DNA of 64,000 nucleotides, taken from positions 1-64,000 of the forward strand of contig NZ_CDBO01000005.1 of NCBI RefSeq assembly GCF_000819885.1, in the 5' to 3' direction. The notes beneath the pieces were generated by a model, which saw only the letters and a list, made by a program, of their open reading frames with translations, searched no databases and had not been told where the DNA came from. The position numbers were made by a program, and so were the translations under genes. This DNA comes from Aeromonas fluvialis (lineage in GTDB: Bacteria; Pseudomonadota; Gammaproteobacteria; Enterobacterales; Aeromonadaceae). Below are positions 25,432 through 34,556 of this stretch, one piece after another. How positions within the stretch are numbered: the first letter of the stretch is position 1; each line of letters begins with the position of its first letter.

Positions 25432-26191
25432 TGGCGCCGCCTCCGTTCTGGCTGTCACCATTACCGCCATTGGCATTGCCGTTGCCGCTGTTGTTCCCGT
25501 TATTGCTGTCGTTGCCGCCCCCTTGATCGGGGTTGCTGCTCTGGCTGTTCTCCTCAGCGCGCTGGCCACCGGCACCGATCAGGAATTGGCGGCGAAGGGT
25601 ACCGTAATCCTCCAGATCGAGCTCCACCGCCAGTCCGTGGGGCAGCACGCTGCGCTGGGTCCACTCCTCTTTCCAGCCCCCCTTGTCGAAGAAGTAGAGG
25701 CGAAACGCTGTGACCCCCGTCAGCACCGGCTGAATGCGCGGCTCGGTGCCGATCACCGGATCCGGATAGAGGTAGCTCAGCCGCTCCAGCGTCTGATCCT
25801 TGAGCCGCCAGCCGACCCGCTGCAAATGGGAGCGGGGCAGCATGCCATCCGGGTTGAGCCAGCCGCTGCGCATAAAGGTCATGCCCCAGTCATCGCTCTG
25901 CTGGCCAAAACGGGAGGCCGCCAGCAGCACCTTGTTGTTCTCCCCCTCGATGCGGCCGCTGCGCGGCACCATCTGGGTGACATCCCGCTCCAACAGGGTG
26001 AAGGCGAGCTGCAACTCGCCGAGGCGAGCCTCCTTGCGCTTGGCCACCTCGTCGCTGGTGAGCACCCCTTGCAGCACCTGATAGGCGCCCAAGCTGAGGC
26101 TGGCGAAGATGGCGATCGCCACCAGCATTTCGAGCAGGGTAAAACCGGCGAGGTGTGCGGGGCGAGGCGTGCGGGAGAAGGGCTGGATCAT
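25421..26191 (-). CDS. exeJ: Type II secretion minor pseudopilin J (ExeJ/GspJ), with Gly/Asn-rich tail
   Basis: 256 residues. The prepilin peptidase site is G|FTLLEM (Glu at +5), followed by the hydrophobic N-terminal helix and the GspJ domain. It forms the tip complex with ExeI and ExeK. The last 50 residues, after [11 protein letters not shown], are almost only Gly, Asn, Ser, Asp and Gln, a low-complexity tail that is not part of the usual GspJ fold. Its DNA is a run of imperfect GGN/AAN triplets and could vary in length between strains. The start overlaps the exeI stop (ATGA). Confidence 0.93.
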   Translation of the reverse strand: MIQPFSRTPRPAHLAGFTLLEMLVAIAIFASLSLGAYQVLQGVLTSDEVAKRKEARLGELQLAFTLLERDVTQMVPRSGRIEGENNKVLLAASRFGQQSDDWGMTFMRSGWLNPDGMLPRSHLQRVGWRLKDQTLERLSYLYPDPVIGTEPRIQPVLTGVTAFRLYFFDKGGWKEEWTQRSVLPHGLAVELDLEDYGTLRRQFLIGAGGQRAEENSQSSNPDQGGGNDSNNGNNSGNGNANGGNGDSQNGGGANGG

Positions 26192-26577
26192 CGATTGATA
26201 TAGGTCCGCATCATGGCCACTGGGTTCTCGGCCTTGGCCTCGGTACGCACTTCCATATCGAGCGCCCGGAAGTTGCTGTCGGCGGTTGCCACCCCGCGAT
26301 AGCGCCAGTACCAGATGCTGCCCGCCATCTGTTCATCCCCTTCCACCCAGCTGTCGCCGGGCCACTTGTTCTCGAGTTTTTGCTGCACCAGCTGGTTCTC
26401 CACCACCCAGGTGGCGAGCGTCTTTTGCTCCAGATAGCTGAGGGCCGCGAGGTGCTCGCTGGCGGTTTTCATCACCGCAAGTCCAGCGATGGCAAACACC
26501 GCCAGTGCTACCATCACCTCGAGTAACGTCATGCCACGGGCGTTCAATTGGTTACCCCTTGAGCGTTTTGTTGGCAC
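26188..26577 (-). CDS. exeI: Type II secretion minor pseudopilin I (ExeI/GspI)
   Basis: 129 residues. A 15-residue basic leader ends in [17 protein letters not shown], with Glu at +5 as required for processing by the prepilin peptidase. ENQLVQQ and the aromatic WYWRYRG segment are typical of GspI. It forms the pseudopilus tip with ExeJ and ExeK. Separated from exeH by 52 bases and overlapping exeJ by 4. Confidence 0.94.
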   Translation of the reverse strand: MPTKRSRGNQLNARGMTLLEVMVALAVFAIAGLAVMKTASEHLAALSYLEQKTLATWVVENQLVQQKLENKWPGDSWVEGDEQMAGSIWYWRYRGVATADSNFRALDMEVRTEAKAENPVAMMRTYINR

Positions 26578-26629
26578 GGATGTGGTGCCACCATCACGTC
26601 TTTCTCAAACCAGGTCATGTCGTGGGCGT

Positions 26630-27202
26630 TCACTCGGACACCTCGTCTCCTTCATCGCCGGTGAGCAGGGTGAGGCGGCCGAACTCGTCACCCTTGACGA
26701 TGCGGGTGTAGCGCGCCTCGTCATCCTGCTGGCTGAAGGTGAGCACGAAGGGGCTCAGCTCACCGCCCGGGAAGATCAGCAGTTGCGGCGTGCGCTCCTT
26801 CTCTTCGCGGGTCTGTTCGGTTTGCTGGTCGGGGTCCGGTTGCCAGCCAAAGCCTTCCAGCTCCAGTGCCAGCGCCATGTTGTCGGGCAACTGCACAGGG
26901 CCGAGCTGCTTGTCGCCGGTCAGGGCCAGCCACTTGCGATCCTTCAGCTGGCGCTGCATAAACTGCCAGCCGTTCTCCTCGATGCGCATGCCCACCAGCC
27001 GACCATCCATCACCGCATACTCCTGCGCCAGTTGCAGGGTCGCCATCAGGCGCCGTGCCTGCTTGTCGAGTACTCTGTCCCCTTTGGCGCCACCCATGCT
27101 GAGGGTGACGGCGGTGGCCACCAGTCCCATCAGCATGGCGACCAGCAACACTTCCAGCAGAGTAAAGCCGGATTGGCGATGAAAGGAGAGAGATCGCTTC
27201 AT
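26630..27202 (-). CDS. exeH: Type II secretion minor pseudopilin H (ExeH/GspH)
   Basis: 190 residues. The prepilin site is QSG|FTLLEVLLVAMLMGL with Glu at +5. GspH links the tip complex to the major pseudopilin shaft. The C-terminal part has a charged insertion (DPDQQTEQTREEKERT, about residues 126-141). It lies 38 bases after exeG. Confidence 0.93.
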   Translation of the reverse strand: MKRSLSFHRQSGFTLLEVLLVAMLMGLVATAVTLSMGGAKGDRVLDKQARRLMATLQLAQEYAVMDGRLVGMRIEENGWQFMQRQLKDRKWLALTGDKQLGPVQLPDNMALALELEGFGWQPDPDQQTEQTREEKERTPQLLIFPGGELSPFVLTFSQQDDEARYTRIVKGDEFGRLTLLTGDEGDEVSE

Positions 27203-27240
27203 GCAGTCAGCTCACAAGGAGTGCGGTGGCGACATATCAC

Positions 27241-27672
27241 TTATTGGAAATCCTTCAGGTTCCAGTTGCCGATGTCGTCATCGGTACCGGCTTCCCCATC
27301 CAGACCCATGGAGAAGATGTCGAGCTTGCCGAACTGGCCCGGGCTCAGCAGCTGGTACGGGTTACCCCAGGGATCTTGCGGCAGGCGCTTGATGTAGCCG
27401 CCATCACGGTAGCTGCGTGGCGCCGGATCGATGGAAGGCTTGGTCACCAGCGCGTCAAGACCCTGTTCGGTGGTCGGGTAGCGGTTGTTGTCCAGCTTGT
27501 ACATGTCGAGGGCGTTTTCCAGCGCCACGATATCGGAGACCGCTTTCTGCTGGTCAGCCTTCTCCTTGTTGCCCATCAGGTTGGGCACCACCAGACTGGC
27601 CAGGATCCCCAGGATCACGATGACCACCATGACTTCCAGCAGGGTAAAACCGGATTGACGACGTTTGTGCAT
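27241..27672 (-). CDS. exeG: Type II secretion major pseudopilin G (ExeG/GspG)
   Basis: 143 residues, standard for GspG. The prepilin site is QSG|FTLLEVMVVIVILGILA with Glu at +5. The conserved NNRYPTTEQGL and WGNPYQ segments and the C-terminal GxxGTDDDIGNW calcium-binding loop are all present. It polymerises into the pseudopilus. Unlike other exe junctions, the gap to the preceding exeF is over 300 bases and contains strong hairpins and repeated sequence, which might raise the level of this abundant subunit relative to exeF. Confidence 0.96.
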   Translation of the reverse strand: MHKRRQSGFTLLEVMVVIVILGILASLVVPNLMGNKEKADQQKAVSDIVALENALDMYKLDNNRYPTTEQGLDALVTKPSIDPAPRSYRDGGYIKRLPQDPWGNPYQLLSPGQFGKLDIFSMGLDGEAGTDDDIGNWNLKDFQ

Positions 27673-27977
27673 GACTAACTCCCTAACGAAATAAGATGGC
27701 GTGGGCCATCAGAAATTGACCATCATATTGTTGAACCGCGATTGTTCGATTACGCCTGTCGGCTAATCGAACCTACGGGTTCGACTGGATTGGCAGGTTC
27801 GAATAGCGACGCGTATTCGGACGTCCGAACCTTACATATTCACCATATTGTTGAGCTCGAGCGAATTGACTGCAGGATCGACCGACCTCATCTGCAGGCC
27901 AGTATCATAAATTCACCATGTTGTTGGGCTCCAGCGAATTGACTGCAGGATCGACCGACCTCACCTGCATGCCCGCA
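27673..27977. other. exeF-exeG intergenic region with hairpins and decayed exeF copies
   Basis: Contains no gene. Two 73-bp tandem units (27838-27910, 27911-27983) repeat the 3' end of exeF. The rest is a group of inverted repeats built on GTTCGA/TCGAAC: a 9-bp stem at 27744-27752/27764-27772, GAACC/GGTTC at 27769-27782, and GGTTCG/CGAACC at 27796-27801/27826-27831. Another short match to the repeat (CATATTGTTGAAC) is near 27724. Confidence 0.7.
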
Positions 27978-27983
27978 TCATAA
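27838..27983 (-). repeat. Two tandem 73-bp copies of the exeF 3' end
   Basis: The motif ATTCACCATRTTGTTGRG begins at 27838, 27911 and 27984, exactly 73 bases apart; the last is the real exeF end. The two extra units share GCGAATTGACTGCAGGATCG and differ from the exeF end by a 2-base insertion that breaks the reading frame. Confidence 0.8.
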
Positions 27984-29198
27984 ATTCACCATATTGTTGA
28001 GTTCCAGGATCGGCTGCAGGATCGACATCACGATAAACAGCACCACCCCGGCCATGGAGACCACCAGCATGGGTTCGAACACCCCGAGGGCGATGTTGAC
28101 CTGGGATTCAAACTCCCGATCCTGGTTGTCCGCCGCCCGCTCCAGCATGCTGTCGAGCTCGCCGCTCTGTTCGCCGGAGGCGATCATGTGCAGCATCATG
28201 GGCGGGAAAATCTTGGTCTCGGTCAGCGACTTGCGCAGACTGGTCCCCTCGCGCACCCGCTCGGCGGCCTCGAGAATGCGCATTCTGGCAAAGTCGTTGG
28301 AGAGCACTTCGCCGGAGATCTTCATCCCTTCAAGCAGCGGCACCGCACTGGCGTTGAGGATGCTTAAAGTCCGGGCGAAGCGGGCAGTGTTGAGGCCACG
28401 GCTGACCCGGCCAATCACCGGCAGACGCAGGATCACCTGATGCCAGTGGCGGCGGCGCTTCTCATCGGTGAGCCACCAGCGCCAGACCAGACTGCCAGCA
28501 AACAGCAGCAGCAAGAACCAGAGACCATAGGCCTGCATCAGCTCGCTGGTGCCGATAAGAAAGCGGGTGGTGCCCGGCAACTGCTGACCCATGTGCTCGA
28601 ACTGGGCCACCACCTTGGGCACCACGGCCGTGAGCAGGATCGAGATGACCCCGATGGCCACGCAGGTGAGGACGATGGGGTAGATCATCGCTTGCAGCAG
28701 CTTGGTGCGCATGTGCTGGCGCTGCTCGGTATAGTCGGCGAGGCGGTTGAGCACCTTCTCCAGATGGCCCGATTTTTCACCGGCTGCCACCATGGAGCGA
28801 AACAACTGGTCGAACACATGGGGAAAGGCTCCCAGCGAGTCGGCCAGCGAATAACCTTCCACTACCTTGCTGCGCACGGTCGCCACCAGACTGCGCAGGT
28901 GAGCCTTCTCACACTGCTCGGCAACCGCCTTGAGCGCCTCTTCGATGGTCAGACCGGCGCCCACCAGGGTCGCCAGCTGGCGGGTGATGAGGGCCAGCTC
29001 GGCGGTGCTGGCGCCACGACGAAACAGGGAGAAGCGGGTCGCTTCCCGTTTCGCCTTCTCGGTGGTCTCGTTTACCTCGAGGGGGGTGAGCCCCTGCTCG
29101 CGCAGCAGCTGACGTACCTGGCGGGCCGAGTCGCCCTCCATCACGCCGCTCTTGCTGCGCCCCTTGTTGTCGAGAGCCTTGTATTCGAATGCCGCCAT
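27978..29198 (-). CDS. exeF: Type II secretion platform protein F (ExeF/GspF)
   Basis: 406 residues, the family norm. Two repeated GspF domains (about 70-195 and 275-395) are separated by membrane segments, with a hydrophobic end (MLVVSMAGVVLFIVMSILQPILELNNM). It is the polytopic core of the inner-membrane platform that interacts with ExeE and ExeL. It starts 1 base after the exeE stop. Its last 40 or so bases are duplicated in decayed form downstream, but the gene itself is intact. Confidence 0.96.
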   Translation of the reverse strand: MAAFEYKALDNKGRSKSGVMEGDSARQVRQLLREQGLTPLEVNETTEKAKREATRFSLFRRGASTAELALITRQLATLVGAGLTIEEALKAVAEQCEKAHLRSLVATVRSKVVEGYSLADSLGAFPHVFDQLFRSMVAAGEKSGHLEKVLNRLADYTEQRQHMRTKLLQAMIYPIVLTCVAIGVISILLTAVVPKVVAQFEHMGQQLPGTTRFLIGTSELMQAYGLWFLLLLFAGSLVWRWWLTDEKRRRHWHQVILRLPVIGRVSRGLNTARFARTLSILNASAVPLLEGMKISGEVLSNDFARMRILEAAERVREGTSLRKSLTETKIFPPMMLHMIASGEQSGELDSMLERAADNQDREFESQVNIALGVFEPMLVVSMAGVVLFIVMSILQPILELNNMVNL

Positions 29199-29199
29199 C

Positions 29200-30705
29200 T
29201 CAATCTTCCCGGGTCACGCGCAGCACCTCTTCGAGGCTGGTTTGCCCCTGAAGGACCTTGTCGATGCCGTCACGGCGGATGCTGGGGGTGTGGCCGCGGA
29301 TCAGCCGCTCGATGGCGAGCTCGCCGCTGGCACTGTGAATGGCTTCCCGCACCGCTTCGTCGATCACCACCAACTCGTGGATGCCGGTCCGGCCACGGTA
29401 GCCGGTGTGGTTGCACTGCTCGCAGCCGACCGGGCGCCACACCCGCTGGTCGGGGGCCAGTGCGATCCCCATGGCGAGGCGCTCCTGCTCGGTGACGGGG
29501 TGGGGGGCGCGGCAATCGGGGCAGAGGGTACGCACCAGCCGCTGAGCCAGCACCGCCAGCAGCGACGAGGAGAGCAGGAAGGGCTCGATCCCCATGTCCC
29601 GCATCCGGGTGATGGCGCCGATGGCGGTGTTGGTGTGCAGGGTCGACATCACCAGGTGACCGGTGAGGGATGCTTGCACGCCGATCTGGGCGGTCTCCAG
29701 ATCGCGGATTTCACCCACCATCACCACATCCGGATCCTGACGCAAGATGGCGCGCAGACCACGGGCGAAGGTCATGTCCACCTTGCTGTTGACCTGGGTC
29801 TGGCCCACCCCTTCGAGATCATATTCGATGGGATCTTCCACCGTCAGTATGTTGCGATCCCGCGAGTTGATTTCTGACAAGGCAGCATAGAGGGTGGTGG
29901 ATTTGCCGGAACCGGTCGGCCCGGTCACCAGAATAATGCCGTGGGGCTTGCGAATGAGCTCGCTAATGATGGTGCGGTTGGCCTTGGTCATACCGAGCTG
30001 CTTGAGCTCGAGGCGGACGTTGTTCTTGTCCAGTAGTCGCAGTACCACCCGCTCGCCGTAGCTTGACGGCATGGTGGAGACCCGCACGTCGACGGCGCGG
30101 CCGCCGATGCGCAGGGAGATCCGCCCATCCTGCGGTACCCGCTTTTCGGCGATGTCCATTCGTGACATCACCTTGATCCGCGACACCAGCAGCGAGGCGA
30201 GCTTGCGATGGGGGCGCAGGATCTCCCGCAATACCCCGTCGATGCGAAAGCGGATCACCAACGCCCGCTCGAAGGTCTCGATATGGATATCCGAGGCCTC
30301 CTCTTTTATCGCCTCGCTCAACATGGCGTTGATGAGGCGAATGATGGGGGCGTCGTCATCGGCATCCAGCAGATCTTCGCTCTGGGGCAGCTCTTCGGCC
30401 AGGGCGAAGAAGTCCATCTCGTTGCCGAGATCTTCCATCAGCTGGCGCGCCTCGGAGGAGTCGCGCTGGTAGTGGGCCATCAGCAGCTCTTCGAAGGCGT
30501 CGTTGTCGAGCTGCTCAACCGCGAAGCTGCAACCCGCCACCCGCCGCACTTCCAGCAGGGCTTGCGGGGTGACGCCGGGACGGCACTGCAGCACGGGGGC
30601 GCCGTCCCGCTCAATCAGGATCACCCCGAAGTTGCGGGCAAAGACGAAGGGGAGCTCGGGCAGGTGCGCAGGCCCGACGCTGCCGTCCAGATGATAGGCA
30701 CTCAT
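29200..30705 (-). CDS. exeE: Type II secretion ATPase E (ExeE/GspE)
   Basis: 501 residues. This hexameric cytoplasmic ATPase drives pseudopilus assembly. Walker A GPTGSGKS lies at about 256-263, the Walker B region reads [10 protein letters not shown], and a zinc-binding CPDC...CEQC pair (about 396-430) is typical of GspE. The N-terminal domain binds ExeL. The ATG overlaps the exeD stop by one base. Confidence 0.97.
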   Translation of the reverse strand: MSAYHLDGSVGPAHLPELPFVFARNFGVILIERDGAPVLQCRPGVTPQALLEVRRVAGCSFAVEQLDNDAFEELLMAHYQRDSSEARQLMEDLGNEMDFFALAEELPQSEDLLDADDDAPIIRLINAMLSEAIKEEASDIHIETFERALVIRFRIDGVLREILRPHRKLASLLVSRIKVMSRMDIAEKRVPQDGRISLRIGGRAVDVRVSTMPSSYGERVVLRLLDKNNVRLELKQLGMTKANRTIISELIRKPHGIILVTGPTGSGKSTTLYAALSEINSRDRNILTVEDPIEYDLEGVGQTQVNSKVDMTFARGLRAILRQDPDVVMVGEIRDLETAQIGVQASLTGHLVMSTLHTNTAIGAITRMRDMGIEPFLLSSSLLAVLAQRLVRTLCPDCRAPHPVTEQERLAMGIALAPDQRVWRPVGCEQCNHTGYRGRTGIHELVVIDEAVREAIHSASGELAIERLIRGHTPSIRRDGIDKVLQGQTSLEEVLRVTRED

Positions 30706-32741
30706 CAGGGCTGACTCTGCACAAACGGGGTGGTGCTGTCGGCAGTGTTTTGCTGGCGAATTTTTATCTGTTCAACCTGCTTTTGTACTTCCTTTTGCAG
30801 CTCGGGTGACACCATGACATCCTGACCGTAGGCGGGCAGCACCTGGCGGTTGGGCGAGGTGAGATAACGCTCCTGGGCGGCGGCGTCAAGCTGCTCTGCG
30901 CGGAACAGGGTGTACTTGTTGCTGGAGATGCCGGAGTAGACATTGGCATCGCGCAGTATGGTCGGCCGGATAAAGACCATCAGGTTGCGTTTGGCAGTGG
31001 TGTTGGAGGTGGAGCGGAACAGGTAGCCCAGTACTGGAATGTCGCCGAGCAGCGGCACCTTGGACACCTCTTCCTTGGTCTGCTCGTCCATCAGGCCGCC
31101 CAGCACCACGGTTTCGCCACTCTTGACCAGTACCGCGTTTTTGACGGTACGGGTATCAAAGGTAGGGCCCAGATCCGCCGTTCCGGTGGCTTGCGCCTTG
31201 GCCACGCTGGATACCTCTTGCTCAATGTTGAGCAACACCGCATCCCCTTCATTAATCTGGGGCGTCACAATCAGCTTGGTGCCGACGGTTTTACGCTCGA
31301 TAGTGTTGAAGATGTTATCACCGGAGGTGGAACTCTGGGAGCCGCTCTGCACCGGCACCTCCTGACCCACGTTGAACGACGCCTCCTTATTGTCCATGGT
31401 GACGATGCTGGGGGTAGAAAGGATATCGTTCTTGGTGTTGGTGGAGAGCGCTGTCACCAGCATGGCCCAGTTTCCATGATAGAAACCGGCCGCCATACCG
31501 TTAAAGCCACTGAGCAAGTTGCCTACGTTTCCGTTATCTCCATCCTCGCCGTCTTTGGCGCCGAGCAGGGTGCCGAGGGGCAATCCTGAATTGCCAAATT
31601 GGGTTCCGCCCCCGCTGGTGTTGGCCCATTGCACCCCGAGGTTGAGGCCGTCACCGTCCTGCATTTCGACGATGATCGCCTCCACCAGCACCTGGGCGCG
31701 GCGGATATCGAGCTTGGCAATCACCTGTTCAAGTTCGGCCATCACGTCCGGCTGGGCGGTGATCACCAAGGCGTTGGTCGTCTCGTCGGCGGAGATGGCG
31801 AGCTTGCTGCCGCCGATGCTGCTACCTCCGGTTGTTGCCGCTCCCCCCTGCTTGCCAGTTTCAATGCTGGAGCTGACCCCCTTGAGCACGTCGACCATGT
31901 CTTTGGCCTTGCCGTATTTGAGGTAGAAGACCCGGGTATTGCCCTGGCTTTGCAGGTCACGATCGAGCTGGCGCACCAGCTGGATGATGCGAGCGCGCGC
32001 CTTGGGCTCGCCACTGACCACCACCGCATTGGTGCGCTCGTCAGCGACCACCTTGGGGCTCAGCAGCAGGCTGGCGGTACTCCCCTGGGTGTTGCCATCC
32101 TTGTTGAGGTTGGTGACCAGGCGCACCATTTCACCGGCGGAGGCGTATTTCAGCTTGATGATGTCCACCTCCTGATCGCCGGCGCGGTCGACCCGGTTGA
32201 CGACTTCCACCAGACGATTGACCACGGCGGCACGGCCTGTAATCAACAGTACGTTGGAAGGATCGTAATGGACCACGTTGCCGCCGCCAGCATTGTCGTT
32301 GAGCTGACGCAGCAGGGGGGCGAGTTCGCGCACCGAGACGTTGCGCACCGGCACTACCCGGGTCACCATTTCATCGCCCATGCCCGGGTTGTTGCCATCC
32401 ACCACCGGAATGGCGGAGGTCTTGGCATCCCGCGAACGCAGCACCTTGAGCACGCCGTTATCCATCGGCACCACGGCAAAACCGTAAACGTCTAGCACAC
32501 TCAGAAAGAACTGATAGTACTGATCCTCGTTGAGCAGGTCATAGCTGCGCACGTTGATCTTGCCGCGCACCGAGGGCTCGATGATGACGGTGCGGTTGAG
32601 GTTCTTGCTCACTGTATTGATGAACTCTTCGATGTCGGCGTTCTTGAAGCTGGCCGAATACTCGGTGGCCCAGGCTGAACCTGCCATCATCAGTGCCGCC
32701 GCCATGGCGGCCAGACGCCAGCCTTTTGCTTTAGTGCTCAT
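30705..32741 (-). CDS. exeD: Type II secretion secretin D (ExeD/GspD)
   Basis: 678 residues from the ATG at 32741, which is the length I recall for Aeromonas ExeD; the frame extends 20 codons further upstream into the exeC end. The signal peptide reads [15 protein letters not shown]. The N0 domain and three N repeats (roughly 25-320) precede the secretin pore domain (about 400-590), which includes [14 protein letters not shown]. It forms the outer-membrane channel; in Aeromonas its assembly needs ExeA and ExeB. No pilotin gene is present in the window. Confidence 0.96.
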   Translation of the reverse strand: MSTKAKGWRLAAMAAALMMAGSAWATEYSASFKNADIEEFINTVSKNLNRTVIIEPSVRGKINVRSYDLLNEDQYYQFFLSVLDVYGFAVVPMDNGVLKVLRSRDAKTSAIPVVDGNNPGMGDEMVTRVVPVRNVSVRELAPLLRQLNDNAGGGNVVHYDPSNVLLITGRAAVVNRLVEVVNRVDRAGDQEVDIIKLKYASAGEMVRLVTNLNKDGNTQGSTASLLLSPKVVADERTNAVVVSGEPKARARIIQLVRQLDRDLQSQGNTRVFYLKYGKAKDMVDVLKGVSSSIETGKQGGAATTGGSSIGGSKLAISADETTNALVITAQPDVMAELEQVIAKLDIRRAQVLVEAIIVEMQDGDGLNLGVQWANTSGGGTQFGNSGLPLGTLLGAKDGEDGDNGNVGNLLSGFNGMAAGFYHGNWAMLVTALSTNTKNDILSTPSIVTMDNKEASFNVGQEVPVQSGSQSSTSGDNIFNTIERKTVGTKLIVTPQINEGDAVLLNIEQEVSSVAKAQATGTADLGPTFDTRTVKNAVLVKSGETVVLGGLMDEQTKEEVSKVPLLGDIPVLGYLFRSTSNTTAKRNLMVFIRPTILRDANVYSGISSNKYTLFRAEQLDAAAQERYLTSPNRQVLPAYGQDVMVSPELQKEVQKQVEQIKIRQQNTADSTTPFVQSQP

Positions 32742-32763
32742 TCTTGGTACGACTCCAAAATCA

Positions 32764-33636
32764 TTATTCTGACAAGCGAACATAGACATCGAACTGTTCA
32801 CCCTGCCGCTCGACGGTCACTGTCAATTCGGTAGCGCTGGCCAGCTGCTGCATGGCTTGCATGGCTTGCATGTTGTCACGCAGATCCAGTCCGTTGATGC
32901 TGATAGCCAGATCATTGGCCTTCAGCCCGCTCTGGTTGAAGAGTTCCGGATTGCTGCCCGGGTTGAGGCGATAACCGGCCATCTGGCCATCCATTTGAAC
33001 CGGTGAAATATTGAGGTAATCGGTGATCTTGGCCGGATCGGCCATCAGCTCGCCGCGCAGGGAGCCAAGGGGGGGAGCTTTTGCTGTTTGTGGCAGTGGC
33101 TTGCCATACTCCTCGCCATCCAGCATCAGGGTCTCGTCGCGGCCATCCCGCTCTATGATGACCCGATCCGGATAGACCTGTCGGATCCGACCCTGGGTGC
33201 CGATAATCATATCGCCGATCCCGTAGGAGTTCTGGGTGCCGGACATGGTGATGATGGCGATGGATTTGGCGGGATCCGAGCTCGCCAACACCCCGTTGAG
33301 CTGGGCATTGAGCTGGGTACGCGGGGCATTGGTGGCCAAGGTGGCGGCTTGGGTCTGCGTCTTGGGGATCGCCTTGCCAAACAGGGCCAAACGGCTGAGC
33401 TCGCCCAGTTCAAGGCGTGGGGTGCTCTGGCTGTTGACCGCCACGATGGACGGTTGCCACGGCTGGCTGGTTTGCGGGCTGGCCAGGGTGAACAGACGCC
33501 AGGTAAGGGCCGCGCTCTGCTGGGCCAACATAATCAGCAGCGCCAGAAAGGCCAGCTGGGTGACTCTGGTCATGGGCAGCCGCCGGCACTGGGCCAGTAG
33601 CAGGGTCAAGATGTCATCCCTGAATCGTAGCGTCAT
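32764..33636 (-). CDS. exeC: Type II secretion protein C (ExeC/GspC)
   Basis: 290 residues from the ATG at 33636; the frame open to 33735 is not needed. One membrane helix near 25-42 is followed by a homology region that binds the ExeD N0 domain and a C-terminal PDZ-like domain (SGLKANDLAISINGLDLRD). It links the inner-membrane platform to the secretin. First gene of the exeC-N operon and separated from exeB by 227 bases, so it probably has its own promoter. Confidence 0.94.
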   Translation of the reverse strand: MTLRFRDDILTLLLAQCRRLPMTRVTQLAFLALLIMLAQQSAALTWRLFTLASPQTSQPWQPSIVAVNSQSTPRLELGELSRLALFGKAIPKTQTQAATLATNAPRTQLNAQLNGVLASSDPAKSIAIITMSGTQNSYGIGDMIIGTQGRIRQVYPDRVIIERDGRDETLMLDGEEYGKPLPQTAKAPPLGSLRGELMADPAKITDYLNISPVQMDGQMAGYRLNPGSNPELFNQSGLKANDLAISINGLDLRDNMQAMQAMQQLASATELTVTVERQGEQFDVYVRLSE

Positions 33637-33785
33637 ATTAATCAACAAATTCCAGGCTCTGGGGCGGCTGCGTATTGTGTACGGCTGTTTGCCGTGACAC
33701 AACGGGTCCGGGCACTCCAATGCGCAAAAATGCATATTTCATCACATCTGGACTGAATGAGTGCTGACAAAAGTAGTCGCCCTCA

Positions 33786-33813
33786 GTTGCGGTACTGGTC
33801 ATAACCGCACTGT
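33786..33813. other. Imperfect inverted repeat between exeB and exeC
   Basis: CAGTTGCGGT is matched by ACCGCACTG after a short loop. It could be the exeAB terminator or an operator for exeC. No T-run follows on the minus strand, so its role is open. Confidence 0.35.
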
Positions 33814-33863
33814 GTGGTGATTGTTTATGCGGCATCCGACAGTGCAGCCTTGCCGGTGATGGC

Positions 33864-34556
33864 TCACGGGGTCCAATCCTGCAATGCCTTGAGGGTCACG
33901 CTCTGGCCGGCCACCTGCAGCACTATGTACTGCTGATCGATGGTGGCGAGCACGACCCCCGGCGCTATCTCGCTGCCCTCCCGGTATTCGCGGCCATTGA
34001 GCACCACGGCACGCTTGGCGGGATTGGAGGAGAACACATGAGAGCCATAGCTGAACGCGGGCACCTGCTGGCGCACCGACTGCGGCGCCGCTGCCAACGC
34101 CATCAACTGGGCCGGTTGCACGTTCTGGTTGGCCGGGTTGGGCAGCTCCTGCAACGGGGTTTCATTAAGCGCCCGCATCAGCTGCTCGGCCAGACTCAGC
34201 GAGGGGAATTTTCCCTGGCTGGCCCCTTCGTTTCTGGCGACTGCCTTGGTTTGCACCACAGGCTCCGGCAGGGGAGGGGGCAGGGGGCGAGTCACCATCG
34301 CCTTGGGCTCGACCCGCACGAAGGGCGGGGTGATCACCTCTTTCACCTCCACCTTCTCCTCGAGGGGGCGCAGGTGGATCAGGTGCCAGCCATAGTTGGC
34401 GCCCGCCCCCAGCAGCAGGGCAAGGGGGGCCAGCAGCCAGCCGATGCGGCGGGGGCTGCGCTCCTCTTCCCGGGGCATGGGCAAGCCCATGGCCGGAATA
34501 TGGGCAGATAGCGGCGGTTGCTGAGCGCGGCGCAGCGCCTTGAGCAGGGTAGACAT
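33864..34556 (-). CDS. exeB: Secretin assembly protein B (ExeB/GspB)
   Basis: 230 residues. A short cytoplasmic start (MSTLLKALRRAQQ) and one membrane helix (about 40-58) are followed by a Pro-rich spacer and a small C-terminal domain with VVLNGREYREGSEIAPGV and a VTLKALQDW end. It pairs with ExeA to place the ExeD secretin in the outer membrane. Its ATG overlaps the exeA stop. Confidence 0.93.
   Translation of the reverse strand: MSTLLKALRRAQQPPLSAHIPAMGLPMPREEERSPRRIGWLLAPLALLLGAGANYGWHLIHLRPLEEKVEVKEVITPPFVRVEPKAMVTRPLPPPLPEPVVQTKAVARNEGASQGKFPSLSLAEQLMRALNETPLQELPNPANQNVQPAQLMALAAAPQSVRQQVPAFSYGSHVFSSNPAKRAVVLNGREYREGSEIAPGVVLATIDQQYIVLQVAGQSVTLKALQDWTP

Noticed and set aside
27838-28030. 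CRISPR array
   Set aside because: The 73-bp units have no variable spacers and are clearly copies of the exeF gene end.
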